DNA from: Legionella maioricensis
GTDB taxonomy: Bacteria; Pseudomonadota; Gammaproteobacteria; Legionellales; Legionellaceae
NCBI RefSeq assembly: GCF_023618015.1
Contig: NZ_JAJKBJ010000020.1
Location: 1-64,000 of the forward strand
Direction: 5' to 3'
DNA: 64,000 bases
Under the pieces are notes generated by a model. It made no database searches, was not told where the DNA came from, and was given only the letters and a program-made list of their open reading frames with translations. Numbering within the stretch: position 1 is the stretch's first letter; the number at the start of each line of letters is the position of its first letter. A program made the translations under genes and the position numbers. Of the stretch, positions 36,717 to 45,896 are shown piece by piece.

Positions 36717-37118
36717 TATGTTTAATTCCTGATGGCGCGTATTTTTTGAGGGAAATTATTGCTGAATATTAGGGTAGTAAGCGCTAAATTACCACACAAA
36801 GATTAAATTACTTATATATTACACCTTCAATGAGACATATAAAAACTAAAGGTGAGGTACCTTTTTTAACCAGTAATTTTTATGAACGTTAAATTAATTT
36901 ATAGTAATAACACTATGATAAAAAGACAGTGGAATCACAATAGTCAGTATAATAAACTCATTAATTTTTTCGCTCCTGGTTATGGTTTTTTTTCATCATT
37001 TCTATGGCCACCATTTGATGGCTAGAAATAATTTTGAAGGAGCGCTAGGTACTTGGCGCGGCACGTCGGACCTTAAAGACGAGTTGTCGACAGTCCCAAG
37101 TTCGGAGAGTATTTAATT
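36717..37118. other. 402-base divergent intergenic region
   Basis: Separates the ATPase and the GT-C gene, so it must hold promoters both ways. A possible leader hairpin, ACTTGG (37051-37056) with CCAAGT (37096-37101), stands before the GT-C ribosome binding site (GGAGAG, 37104-37109). No open frame or full repeat seen. Confidence 0.4.
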
Positions 37119-38717
37119 TTGAATTCTTTATCAAGAAGAAAAGAACTTTTTTTAGCCGCAGTCATTGCTGTTTTTTGCGCCTATGATTTAATCGCAACGA
37201 TAATTTCAATTTGGGATTTCACCACGGATGATGCTTATATTAGCTGGGTTTATGCTCGTCAGTTGGTTAATGGGAATGGATTGCACTGGCATGTCGATCT
37301 GCCTCGCGTTGAAGGGTATTCCAATTTTTTGTGGATTATCATTGCTGCATTCGTCATCAAGTGTAAATTACCTTTAATCACCACTATAAAATTTATCTCC
37401 TGTTTTAGTTTAGGTGCTGGGCTATTTTTCTTGTATCGAATAGGACGACTTTTTTTTAGCCCACTATTATCCATGCTCCCCATTTTTATATTTAGCCATT
37501 TTCTTGGTGTTGCATGGTGGACGGTTAGTGGTATGGAAAGTATGTTTTATTGTGCCTTGTCTCTATTATTGATATGGCAATGTGCTGTAGCTCTGGGTTA
37601 TCACCCTGTTGAAGAGAACAATCCGGCCGCTGGAATCCATAAGGTTTCAACCAGGGCATGGGCGCTTACTAGTGTGGCTCTGTTATTACTTTGCCTGACT
37701 CGATTTGAAGGGGCTATTTGGGGGATACCGGTATTATTATTCGTCTGCTGTCATTTGAAGCAGCATGGAGTAAGAACTGTATTTGCAGAGTCTAGAACAA
37801 TCTATATTTGGGGGGCGGTTTTCTTTATTTGTTTCCTGTTGCCTTACGCAGTCTATTTTATATGGCGACTGGACTATTTTGGTCACTGGATTCCTAATAG
37901 TTATCGATGTAAAGCACTCAAACCTGGACAGATTTTTACTGTGGATCTGGATTATTTACGGGTTATTTTCCCTTTACTTATTGCTGCTCTGCCTTATTTT
38001 TTGTCCGTCAAGGATTGCCGACATTGGCTATTGTGGTCCCCTTCAGTTCTTTATGCATTGCTGCTGTGGGAGGCAAATCCGGTTATTGCTCATTTTCTCC
38101 GCTTATTTTTGGGGCCATTTGCTCTTTTTACTTTGTTACCGGTTTTAGGTGTGATTGTTTTTCTTGGCTATTTTAAGCAGCATAAAATGGATCCCAAACT
38201 ATTAGCAACAGGGGGCATTATCCTTTTAACGGTTTTGTTTATTCCGGGTAATGAGTCGCTTTATTTACAAGCACTTTTGAAACAATATCAGGAAAGAACT
38301 CAAATTCGTTTAGCAGTTGCTAAAATTATTAATACTCAAGCAGCAAAAGGATCTACTGTACTGTTTGGTGATTGCGGAATTGTTCCTTTTAAAGTGAGTC
38401 TGCGCAAGGATATTCGCTTTATTGACTCAGATTGTTTAAACAATGCCGAATTAACCCAGGCACCGTACAACAATGATTTAAATCTCTATGCAGAACATAT
38501 AGCTGCTCAGGTAAAGCCGGAATGGGTTATTACCACCTATGAGCCTCTTCTATTACAAGGTAATTATCCCTTTGAGATGTTAAAAAGAAAGCATTTTTTT
38601 GACCAGTATCAATTAATTATTACTTTAGAATCAGGCTGGATATATAAGCTGTCCTCTAAAAAATCAGCAAGAGAAATTGATTATGTTTATAAAGTTTATA
38701 AACGTCGAGAGCAGTAA
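37119..38717 (+). CDS. GT-C type membrane glycosyltransferase
   Basis: A 532-residue protein starting with TTG (GGAGAG nine bases upstream). About ten predicted membrane helices. The N-terminal loop FTTDDAYISWVYARQLVNG near residue 28 with the acidic DD, and RVEGYSNFLWIII near 63, are typical of the dolichyl/undecaprenyl-phosphate-sugar using GT-C fold (PMT/ArnT-like). A soluble C-terminal part of about 130 residues follows. It probably transfers a lipid-linked sugar at the periplasmic side; acceptor unknown. It converges on icmX. Confidence 0.8.
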   Translation: MNSLSRRKELFLAAVIAVFCAYDLIATIISIWDFTTDDAYISWVYARQLVNGNGLHWHVDLPRVEGYSNFLWIIIAAFVIKCKLPLITTIKFISCFSLGAGLFFLYRIGRLFFSPLLSMLPIFIFSHFLGVAWWTVSGMESMFYCALSLLLIWQCAVALGYHPVEENNPAAGIHKVSTRAWALTSVALLLLCLTRFEGAIWGIPVLLFVCCHLKQHGVRTVFAESRTIYIWGAVFFICFLLPYAVYFIWRLDYFGHWIPNSYRCKALKPGQIFTVDLDYLRVIFPLLIAALPYFLSVKDCRHWLLWSPSVLYALLLWEANPVIAHFLRLFLGPFALFTLLPVLGVIVFLGYFKQHKMDPKLLATGGIILLTVLFIPGNESLYLQALLKQYQERTQIRLAVAKIINTQAAKGSTVLFGDCGIVPFKVSLRKDIRFIDSDCLNNAELTQAPYNNDLNLYAEHIAAQVKPEWVITTYEPLLLQGNYPFEMLKRKHFFDQYQLIITLESGWIYKLSSKKSAREIDYVYKVYKRREQ

Positions 38718-38757
38718 ATTGATATTTAGTGTAATGGTTGTGGCAGGAATAAAAATA

Positions 38758-38786
38758 AAACCCTCAGAACGTCGTTCTGAGGGTTT
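38758..38786. terminator. bidirectional terminator between GT-C gene and icmX
   Basis: AAACCCTCAGAAC (38758-38770) pairs perfectly over 13 bp with GTTCTGAGGGTTT (38774-38786), loop GTC. A-rich sequence on the left and T on the right serve both convergent transcripts. Confidence 0.85.
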
Positions 38787-38798
38787 GAATATTAAATA

Positions 38799-40154
38799 CT
38801 ATGGATTACCGCCGGTACTATTGCTACCACCACCAGTGCTACTATTTGCTCCAAAGTCTGCACTGGGCTGACCTGATCTGGTATTTTGAATGAGCATAAT
38901 AGAGTTGGTTAGCAGGAGGCGTTCTTGTATTTGACGCTCTAGATACATTTGATAATTAATCTCCGCTAATAAGGTCGCAATTTCTTTTTGTACCGTCGCA
39001 GATGAGGCATTATTTATTCCTTTAATCCATTCATTGTTTGTGGTGAGGTCCGGATTAAACAATCTCCAGCTTGCCATCTTAAACTCACTCATCGCTTGAC
39101 TGGATAAGATATCGCTATTATCTGTATTCGTTCCCACTTTTTGAGGCAGTCTTTTTGACAGGATGTAATACAAATTTCCAATGCCTACTGAACTTTGAGC
39201 TGCATAAATACGCAGATTGGCGAAATAAGTGAGTAACGTATTTTGAGCCTGTATTTGTTGCATAGGGGTAGTGGTTGTTTTACCTGTAGGGTAGGCTGTA
39301 TTGTACAAGCTGTTATACGCTTGTAGTGAGGGTAAGTTGCCCGGGACGACTGCACCTGAGACATAGCGAATAAAATTGGCTGCTTCCTCGATCTGAGTTT
39401 GAGCCTGTAATCCGGGGTTTGAAGTACTGGGGGTTGGGCTTCCTGTCCCTTGGCCAGTGCTTTCACTGGAGTACATTAATGGCGCCATTAATGCATTGCT
39501 GTTCAGTTGACTAATAAGATCCTGATTGTATTGGTAAGTATAAAATTGATTAATCGTTGGAACAAAACCTACTACCTGAGCTATCACCTTATTTTGAAAA
39601 TTTAACTTACAGTTCTGATCCCAGGCACTAAGATCAAAAAGCATGCAATAGGTATAGTCAGGAGTGGATAAAATATTTAATACCGCTTGGCTGACAGGGT
39701 CTTGCTGATAAGTTTCTTGATCAATTAATTTCGATACGCTTAAGGTTCCTCCTCCATTAGAAGGGCTGGAGTAGTTTTGAGTGACAAAGGTGGCATTCGC
39801 CAATTGATTAATGAAATTAGCACCTGGGAAAGAGGTGGGCACAAATTGTGATAAGGCTGAAGTGGCCGAGTTAACCGGCATGGCGCCAAAAAAGGATTTA
39901 TACACGGACATTTGGTCGAGTCTGGTCGCTTTCAAATTAAGCAATTGTTGACTAATAGTTTGATTATTTGCTGTAGGGGACTGAGTTAAATCGTAACCTA
40001 AATACCCCCCTAAATATTGTAAATACTGCGATATAGTTTGAGTGTTGTTGCTGGTTTGTTGATTATATTGAGCGCTAGGATCTTCGGCGGCTGCAGGTAA
40101 GGCGCTAAGGCAAAGCAGATTCATTAAGACAAGTCTGGATACTAATTTCATCAT
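38799..40154 (-). CDS. icmX: Dot/Icm secretion component IcmX
   Basis: A 451-residue periplasmic protein with a cleavable signal peptide (MKLVSRLVLMNLLCLSALPAAA). The rest is polar, rich in Q, N, S and T. It has ISQYLQYLGGYLGYDLTQ near residue 40, two cysteines near residue 178-192 (YCMLFDLSAWDQNCKL) and a glycine/serine-rich C-terminus. Length and order fit IcmX, which is needed for pore formation and intracellular growth in L. pneumophila. Its start overlaps the icmW stop by 4 bases. It is divergent from icmV-dotA as in L. pneumophila. Confidence 0.95.
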   Translation of the reverse strand: MMKLVSRLVLMNLLCLSALPAAAEDPSAQYNQQTSNNTQTISQYLQYLGGYLGYDLTQSPTANNQTISQQLLNLKATRLDQMSVYKSFFGAMPVNSATSALSQFVPTSFPGANFINQLANATFVTQNYSSPSNGGGTLSVSKLIDQETYQQDPVSQAVLNILSTPDYTYCMLFDLSAWDQNCKLNFQNKVIAQVVGFVPTINQFYTYQYNQDLISQLNSNALMAPLMYSSESTGQGTGSPTPSTSNPGLQAQTQIEEAANFIRYVSGAVVPGNLPSLQAYNSLYNTAYPTGKTTTTPMQQIQAQNTLLTYFANLRIYAAQSSVGIGNLYYILSKRLPQKVGTNTDNSDILSSQAMSEFKMASWRLFNPDLTTNNEWIKGINNASSATVQKEIATLLAEINYQMYLERQIQERLLLTNSIMLIQNTRSGQPSADFGANSSTGGGSNSTGGNP

Positions 40155-40606
40155 TCATCCCCTTCAAGTGCACGTAAAACGAGCTTTAAGCGATACTGGC
40201 AAAAAACTCGAGATAATAAACGTAATCGTTCAAATACTATATTTCGCTTGAGAAAAAATCCTGCAGGATCATGACTGCCTAAACTCGTTTCCTCTGCATG
40301 GATTAAAACACGAGAAGCACTGCCTGGATGAACAGTATCTATCGCTTGCAGTAAACGTAGCCCCCTCCCTGATTTGATATTTCCAACAATACGAATGAAT
40401 TTTTCTTCTTCAGCTAATAATCCCATGTCTATTTTTTCTATGTCATCAAGTTCTTTTCCCAGTTGAGCCATGGCTTCTTCAAACTCAGGATTTCCATCAA
40501 GGGTCCAGTCCTCTACATTCTCCATAAAGGTAATAACCCGGTAAATCATCGGGTCTATGTACTCAAACCAATATTGGGCGGACGCTTCATGGCTTAAATC
40601 AGGCAT
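40151..40606 (-). CDS. icmW: Dot/Icm chaperone IcmW
   Basis: A 151-residue acidic cytoplasmic protein with the strongly conserved start MPDLSHEASAQYWFEYIDPM and DPAGFFLKRNIVFERLRLLS near residue 114. IcmW pairs with IcmS and feeds many effectors to the DotL coupling complex. It is the first gene of the icmW-icmX operon. A GTAAA-N6-GTAAA element lies 3 bases upstream of its start. Confidence 0.97.
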   Translation of the reverse strand: MPDLSHEASAQYWFEYIDPMIYRVITFMENVEDWTLDGNPEFEEAMAQLGKELDDIEKIDMGLLAEEEKFIRIVGNIKSGRGLRLLQAIDTVHPGSASRVLIHAEETSLGSHDPAGFFLKRNIVFERLRLLSRVFCQYRLKLVLRALEGDE

Positions 40607-40608
40607 TA

Positions 40609-40624
40609 TTTACTCTTTTTTTAC
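40609..40624. promoter_or_regulatory. CpxR-like box between icmW and icmV
   Basis: On the minus strand GTAAA-AAAAGA-GTAAA (complement of 40609-40624) fits the CpxR consensus of two GTAAA half-sites about 5-6 bases apart. icmW and icmV are known CpxR targets in L. pneumophila. The box is within the icmW leader and about 85 bases upstream of icmV. Confidence 0.5.
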
Positions 40625-40709
40625 TGTGATAGATTGATGGACGAAACCACTACATACTACTATAGTATATTATGAAGGGTAAAAGTCCATTACTAAAAAA
40701 GTAAAAAAT

Positions 40710-41165
40710 ATGAAAAAGAAATCAAGGTCAAGAGTTGTAAGAGTCTTTACACGGATTATAAACATCCGCACATGGTTTGACTGGGATAGAACTAAAGCAT
40801 TTACTATTGCTTTGAAAAATGGCATTAAGCATTTTTTCATTCCGGAACAAATTACTACCGTCGAATCTTTTGAATCAGCAAAATCCAAGATGCATTTAAG
40901 TGATGCGGATCTGTTGTTAAAACAGAAGGCTTTATTTCGCTTAAGCCTAGTCATGCTCACGGCGGCTTTGCTTATACTAGGGTATTCTGGATATCAACTT
41001 TTTTATGGTTCATATAAAGCGTTTATCGTTAGTCTGGTCGTTACCTTGATCGCCTTGGTTTTGGCTTTCCGTTATCATTTTTGGTATTTCCAGATTAAAC
41101 ATCGTAAATTAGGTTGTACCTTTGATGAATGGTATCGCCAGGGCTTATTGGGGGAGAAAGAATGA
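40710..41165 (+). CDS. icmV: Dot/Icm component IcmV
   Basis: A 151-residue inner-membrane protein. A basic N-terminus (MKKKSRSRVVRVFTRIINI) is followed near residues 75-115 by two membrane helices (LVMLTAALLILGYSGYQLF; AFIVSLVVTLIALVLAFRY), then a short cytoplasmic end. This is IcmV, required for Dot/Icm function. Its stop overlaps the dotA start (ATGA). The ribosome binding site is weak. Confidence 0.95.
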   Translation: MKKKSRSRVVRVFTRIINIRTWFDWDRTKAFTIALKNGIKHFFIPEQITTVESFESAKSKMHLSDADLLLKQKALFRLSLVMLTAALLILGYSGYQLFYGSYKAFIVSLVVTLIALVLAFRYHFWYFQIKHRKLGCTFDEWYRQGLLGEKE

Positions 41166-44100
41166 ATAAACTGGTTGTAACTGTGCTTCTCTCTTTGTTT
41201 CCTGTTTTGGCTTTAGCTGATAGTACCTTAAGTTTCGCGCCTCCAGCGAGTGATTACTCCGTAGTATTTCTGGGCAATTTATTCGGCGTGGTCGATGGTG
41301 TTTTGCATGGTACTGGCAGCCAAATCATGGGGACTATGTTTGCTGTCTTTAATTCTGCGGTTTTAGCGGTGGGTGGAATTATCATCATGTATACCTTGAT
41401 GGTTTCCACTATGAATACTGCCCATGAAGGACAAATGCTCGGTCAAAAATGGTCCTCCATCTGGATTCCCGTTCGTTCAACATTAGGCTTAGCCTTATTG
41501 ATTCCTAAAGCATCCGGTTATTGTTTGATGCAGATTTTTGTGATGTGGATAGTGGTGCAGGGAATTGGTGCTGCGGATAAAGTTTGGGAAGCTGCCTTAG
41601 GTTATTTGAATCGAGGCGGGGTGATTATTCAGGCCCAACAGTCAAATCCAACGGCAAATCTGACCAATCCCCAATCGTCAGGAGTGCCTGGGGGAGCGAT
41701 GGCCATCCTTTCTGGCGAAGTCTGTATGCTTGGTTTGCAAAAACAATTAGAAAGCCAAAGACAAACCTATCTGGATATGAGCCAAAGCAATACCAACAGC
41801 TCAGCAGCCCCATGTAATGCTACTACCCTAAAATCTTTTTGCAACACCACTATTCCTGATTTCATCAGTTCAGTAAATGTCGTGACGATTCAAAATGATA
41901 AGCTGAAAAATGATCCAAATGCCAAAGACTTCGAGGCAAAAATGCCTAATTTTCCCAAGTCGTCGCCTTTCAAAGATTTAAACGGGATTTGCGGGATTAT
42001 TAAATGGAAGGCTATAGACGGCTTGGGCAACGCGAGCAGTCTTGGGGTAACTGGGTCCCAGTTTAAAACAGCGCAAATGTCTCGAGCAATAGCCATCCAG
42101 CAAATGTATGTTGATTTGGGTTCAGTTGCTCAGGTAATGATTAATAATAACCCGGCAATTACTCCTACGACCACAAGTAGTAGCACGACTTCTACTACTA
42201 ATAACAATTATTCATTGATCGCCCGAGAGCAATTTGGCGTACCGCTAACTTCTGGAGGCACCATTTGTAATAAGTATAGTGATACTTGTGTTATTTGGGG
42301 CCCTCTTACTTCGGGTAGCGGTGTATTATTTAACGGGACAGAATTTCAGGGGGCAATTAGTGATTATAACGGCATCATGACCCCCACCATCAATTTGATG
42401 AACATGGCAAATCAGTCCTCAAATCAAACTAACACTCGTGCCTTTATTAACAATGCCACCAATCAGGGCTGGATAATGGCTGGTTCTTACTTTTTTGATT
42501 TGGTTGCTTTAAATGGAAATGCTGCGGATACTTCCGCTAAAACAGATACCGGTACCGGCCTTGATTCCAGTACTTTTGGTTTTAACGGGGTTACTTCGGG
42601 TACCTGTAATAATGGGACTTATCCTTTATTATGTACCTGGGTTGGCAATAGTACTACTCTCCTTGTTCAGGTACAGGCAGCATTGGATGGGACTTATGCT
42701 TCAGCGGTGAATGGAGTTCCTGTTGCAGGAACAGCCCAACCAGCGCCCCAGTTAGATACCAATTCAATTGCGTCAAGCAGTGTTGTAAACACGCTTGCTT
42801 CTTCATCCGTGTATGGCTTTATTAATAACTCCATGATGATGCAGGTACAGGGGCAACCCGGATTGGCTCCCTTACAATTTGCCAATATGATTCATTTTAG
42901 TGTGGATCCCCAAACCTATTATTTAAAAGAACAGAATTTTGATTGCGGTTCTGTGAAAATTGTATTTTTCTCATTTTGTCTGGGAAGGATGATGGGGAAC
43001 TTGTTTTACAACGTCATATTCCGTTATATATACAACGCTTTCCTTGCTATGTTTTCCCAGATTATTAATCAAGTAATTATGGCTTTCTTGATGATTCCAC
43101 TACAGGGAATGGCAAGTATTTTCCAAGAGGGATTACAAACGGTAAACGCTCCGGGAGTTAATCCGATTGTCGCCTTGGCCAATATGGGTGTGATGTATAT
43201 TAACTTTTCTGCTAATTTGTGGCTGATGCTATTGAATTTAGCAGTAACCAGCGCCATCATCCCGCTTTTCGGCTTGTTTATTTTTGCCTTAATCGCCTTG
43301 GCCATGCCTCTTTTGCTAGCCTGGATTGGTATTATGGTCAGTGTCGGGTTTACAACAGCCTATTATATTCCTATTTTGCCGTATATGATTTTTACCTTTG
43401 GAACTTTAGCCTGGATGATTTCTGTAATAGAGGCTATGGTTGCGGCGCCTATAGTAGCGTTAGGGGTTACTCATCCTGAGGGACATGATGCCTTTGGTAA
43501 GGGTGAGGCGGCAATTATGATCTTAATGAATATCTTCTTAAGACCCGCTTTGATGATTATTGGTTATATTGCAGCAATAGCTCTTTGTTACGTTGGAGTA
43601 TGGCTGCTTAATGCAGGCTTTGATCATGCGATTAGTTATATCCAAAGTAGTCCGAGTGCGGATCCTAATGCGTGTAAAACTTCTGCCTGGGGCATGTGTA
43701 AGAGCACCTGGACTGGTTCCTACGGCTCGTGGGAGGACCCTAATTTAAATAACTCAATGAACGCTCCAGGTTCAGGAACAGCAACTCAAACGGGTGTCTA
43801 TCAGGGTACTCAATATAATGACTGGGCAGGTATTTATGCGTACTTCTTCTCCATATTAATCTATACCACCATGTATTTAGTGATTGTGCAGAAGTCCTTT
43901 ACTTTGATTTCCCTATTGCCTGATAAAGTCTTACGTTGGATAGGTGGTACCCCAGAAAGTATCGGTCAAGAAGCTACCCAATGGGGCGAGGAAGTGAAGA
44001 CCAAAACCGGAGAAGCAGGTAAAGCAACTCAAGATGCTCAAGGGCAAATGGGCAATAAGTTGGGCGGCTATGGTCAGAAAGCACTTGGAGGAATCTCCAA

Positions 44101-44170
44101 ACCTGGGGGCTCTGGAAAAGCCAAACTTTCAGGGGAAAATCCACAATCTGAACCGCCTCCAGAAGGGTAA
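41162..44170 (+). CDS. dotA: Dot/Icm polytopic membrane protein DotA
   Basis: A 1002-residue protein from the ATGA overlap with icmV (the upstream frame adds only icmV-overlapping codons). It has a cleavable signal (MNKLVVTVLLSLFPVLALA), a few membrane helices near the start, and a long periplasmic domain (residues about 170-580) with low-complexity T/S/N stretches such as TPTTTSSSTTSTTNNN. A cluster of membrane helices follows (about 610-900), then a cytoplasmic tail rich in G, K and Q. Length and topology match L. pneumophila DotA (about 1048 residues); the periplasmic loop is the variable part. DotA is needed for secretion and can itself be released in polymeric form. Confidence 0.97.
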   Translation: MNKLVVTVLLSLFPVLALADSTLSFAPPASDYSVVFLGNLFGVVDGVLHGTGSQIMGTMFAVFNSAVLAVGGIIIMYTLMVSTMNTAHEGQMLGQKWSSIWIPVRSTLGLALLIPKASGYCLMQIFVMWIVVQGIGAADKVWEAALGYLNRGGVIIQAQQSNPTANLTNPQSSGVPGGAMAILSGEVCMLGLQKQLESQRQTYLDMSQSNTNSSAAPCNATTLKSFCNTTIPDFISSVNVVTIQNDKLKNDPNAKDFEAKMPNFPKSSPFKDLNGICGIIKWKAIDGLGNASSLGVTGSQFKTAQMSRAIAIQQMYVDLGSVAQVMINNNPAITPTTTSSSTTSTTNNNYSLIAREQFGVPLTSGGTICNKYSDTCVIWGPLTSGSGVLFNGTEFQGAISDYNGIMTPTINLMNMANQSSNQTNTRAFINNATNQGWIMAGSYFFDLVALNGNAADTSAKTDTGTGLDSSTFGFNGVTSGTCNNGTYPLLCTWVGNSTTLLVQVQAALDGTYASAVNGVPVAGTAQPAPQLDTNSIASSSVVNTLASSSVYGFINNSMMMQVQGQPGLAPLQFANMIHFSVDPQTYYLKEQNFDCGSVKIVFFSFCLGRMMGNLFYNVIFRYIYNAFLAMFSQIINQVIMAFLMIPLQGMASIFQEGLQTVNAPGVNPIVALANMGVMYINFSANLWLMLLNLAVTSAIIPLFGLFIFALIALAMPLLLAWIGIMVSVGFTTAYYIPILPYMIFTFGTLAWMISVIEAMVAAPIVALGVTHPEGHDAFGKGEAAIMILMNIFLRPALMIIGYIAAIALCYVGVWLLNAGFDHAISYIQSSPSADPNACKTSAWGMCKSTWTGSYGSWEDPNLNNSMNAPGSGTATQTGVYQGTQYNDWAGIYAYFFSILIYTTMYLVIVQKSFTLISLLPDKVLRWIGGTPESIGQEATQWGEEVKTKTGEAGKATQDAQGQMGNKLGGYGQKALGGISKPGGSGKAKLSGENPQSEPPPEG

Positions 44171-44319
44171 ACTATGCGAGCGAGTGGAGACTCTTGTTCG
44201 CATAGTCTCCAGTTTCGATTTTGTATCGGCGTAAATAGCCTGCTTGTATCTCAATTATTTTATAGATATAGTTTCATTCATTGCAGTTTTTCATAAGTCT
44301 TTTTCATTGAGGAATCAAA

Positions 44320-45033
44320 GTGATAATCACTGAGCAAATCAATTATAGCGATGGAGAAACTGTATGTCAGGGCTTTATGGCGTATAACAGTTCGGCAAAA
44401 AAATTACCTGGTGTCATGGTTGCCCATGACTGGGGAGGACGAGGCGAGGCTGTTTGCAATAAGGCAGTGCAGCTTGCCTCTATGGGGTATGTTGGTTTTG
44501 CTATAGATATGTATGGACTCGCTCAACTTGGACAGGATAAGACGGAAAGAAGGGCTCTAATGACTCCTCTGATGCGAGATCGGCAAAAATTAGCAGCTCG
44601 TATTACTGCCGCCTTTAATCACCTGACTCAACTACCTCAAATTGATAAAGATAAAATTGCGGCCATAGGTTATTGTTTTGGGGGACTATGCGTACTTGAT
44701 TTGGCTCGCACAGGTGCTGATGTTAAAGGTGTGGTCAGTTTTCATGGTTTACTTGCCGCGCCTGAAGGCGCGATTAATACCCACATAAATACCAAAATAC
44801 TGGTATTACACGGTTACGATGATCCCTTGGTACCCCCTGATCAGATAGAACAATTTGCTGCTGAGATGAATGAACGCAAGGTAGATTGGCAAGTTCATAT
44901 GTATGGCCTTGTTCAGCATTCTTTTACAAATCCGCAAGCAAATGATGATGAGATGGGGTTGCATTATGATGAAAGGGCTGATCTTCGATCTTGGGAAAGT
45001 ACGGCATCTTTTTTACGAGAAATTTTGTTATAA
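44320..45033 (+). CDS. dienelactone hydrolase family protein (copy 1)
   Basis: A 237-residue alpha/beta hydrolase starting with GTG. The nucleophile is the Cys in IGYCFGGLCVLDLAR near residue 115, with Asp in LHGYDDPLVPP near 166 and His in LVQHSFTNPQAN near 200. MVAHDWGGRGE near residue 37 completes the DLH pattern. It is a close paralogue of the gene at 62202. The natural substrate is unknown; cleavage of lactones or esters is expected. Its end overlaps the convergent amidohydrolase-like gene by 6 bases. Confidence 0.9.
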   Translation: MIITEQINYSDGETVCQGFMAYNSSAKKLPGVMVAHDWGGRGEAVCNKAVQLASMGYVGFAIDMYGLAQLGQDKTERRALMTPLMRDRQKLAARITAAFNHLTQLPQIDKDKIAAIGYCFGGLCVLDLARTGADVKGVVSFHGLLAAPEGAINTHINTKILVLHGYDDPLVPPDQIEQFAAEMNERKVDWQVHMYGLVQHSFTNPQANDDEMGLHYDERADLRSWESTASFLREILL

Positions 45034-45888
45034 ACTAAGTAAGGCCAACGAGTTCGCTCGCATTAAATCGTCTTGTCTTTGTTCAGATAATCCTAACTTA
45101 CTAAAAGTTTGTTTTGAAAAGGCAAGCCAATCTGCTACATCCATTTGATCGGTTTGACCAAGATCAGAGCTATAAATGACTCTGGGTATGGACGTTAAAA
45201 CCGTAGAGAAGTCCTTTTTATCTTGATGATTTAATAAATAAGTCAAAGCGGTTTGTTCGACCCATATAAACTTATTTTGGGTCAGTAAACTGAGTGCTTG
45301 CGCATTTAATCCAGTCAGAGGATTAGCCGGTTGATTTAATAATAATGCGGGAACATGATACTGAATACAGGCATCAATCAGGCTGTATACTTCCTCTCTT
45401 GATGCGTGTCCGGTTGATAAAACAATGGGATAATCCTGAGCCATTTTTAAAATATCGATTACTTCTTTTCGTAATTTTTGCTTCGTATTAAAAAGTGTTT
45501 CACTTTTAAGACTGTGTTTACTTAGACAGCGATGGGTTAATGTTCGCGATAATTTAGATTGAAAGGCACGCCCGGTAATGGTTGGGAAATGAACGATCAT
45601 TTTTGCCGCAATTAATGGCTGATATTCACTTAATGCACGTAGAATGACTCGATAATTTATTCCTCCAGCAATATGATTTAAAACCAGGGAAGAGAAAACC
45701 GGTAGGTCCAGTCTTTGGGCAAGAGTTGCCTGCACGCTTGTCGCTCCCAAATGACTTTTTAAAACTACGGCCCCATGCAGGGAGTCATAAAGTTGTCCTG
45801 CTTTAATGGCATTCCATCGACGGTCATAAAGATCAGGACATGCGTGGTAATGAATATCAATAAATTTATAATCAGAAAGTGAGTGCAC
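45028..45888 (-). CDS. amidohydrolase-like TIM-barrel protein
   Basis: A 286-residue protein. The N-terminal HxH motif (FIDIHYHACPDLYDRR near residue 8), a later STGHASREEVYSLIDAC near 157 and YSSDLGQTDQMDVADW near 247 are the metal-site pattern of an amidohydrolase-like barrel; the family resembles DUF6282. It probably hydrolyses a C-N or C-O bond of a small metabolite. The start is 8 bases after the fusion gene upstream, so it ends the minus-strand set that starts with the ATP-grasp gene. Confidence 0.75.
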   Translation of the reverse strand: MHSLSDYKFIDIHYHACPDLYDRRWNAIKAGQLYDSLHGAVVLKSHLGATSVQATLAQRLDLPVFSSLVLNHIAGGINYRVILRALSEYQPLIAAKMIVHFPTITGRAFQSKLSRTLTHRCLSKHSLKSETLFNTKQKLRKEVIDILKMAQDYPIVLSTGHASREEVYSLIDACIQYHVPALLLNQPANPLTGLNAQALSLLTQNKFIWVEQTALTYLLNHQDKKDFSTVLTSIPRVIYSSDLGQTDQMDVADWLAFSKQTFSKLGLSEQRQDDLMRANSLALLSL

Positions 45889-45896
45889 ATGAACCT

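Noticed and set aside
37051-37101. Another copy of the CCCGCGG repeat before the GT-C gene
   Set aside because: Only short similarity (CACGTCGG); arms do not match the element and form a different weak hairpin.
37783-38148. 121-codon frame inside the GT-C gene
   Set aside because: Overlaps a clear membrane protein gene in another frame; its hydrophobicity is a shadow of the real product.
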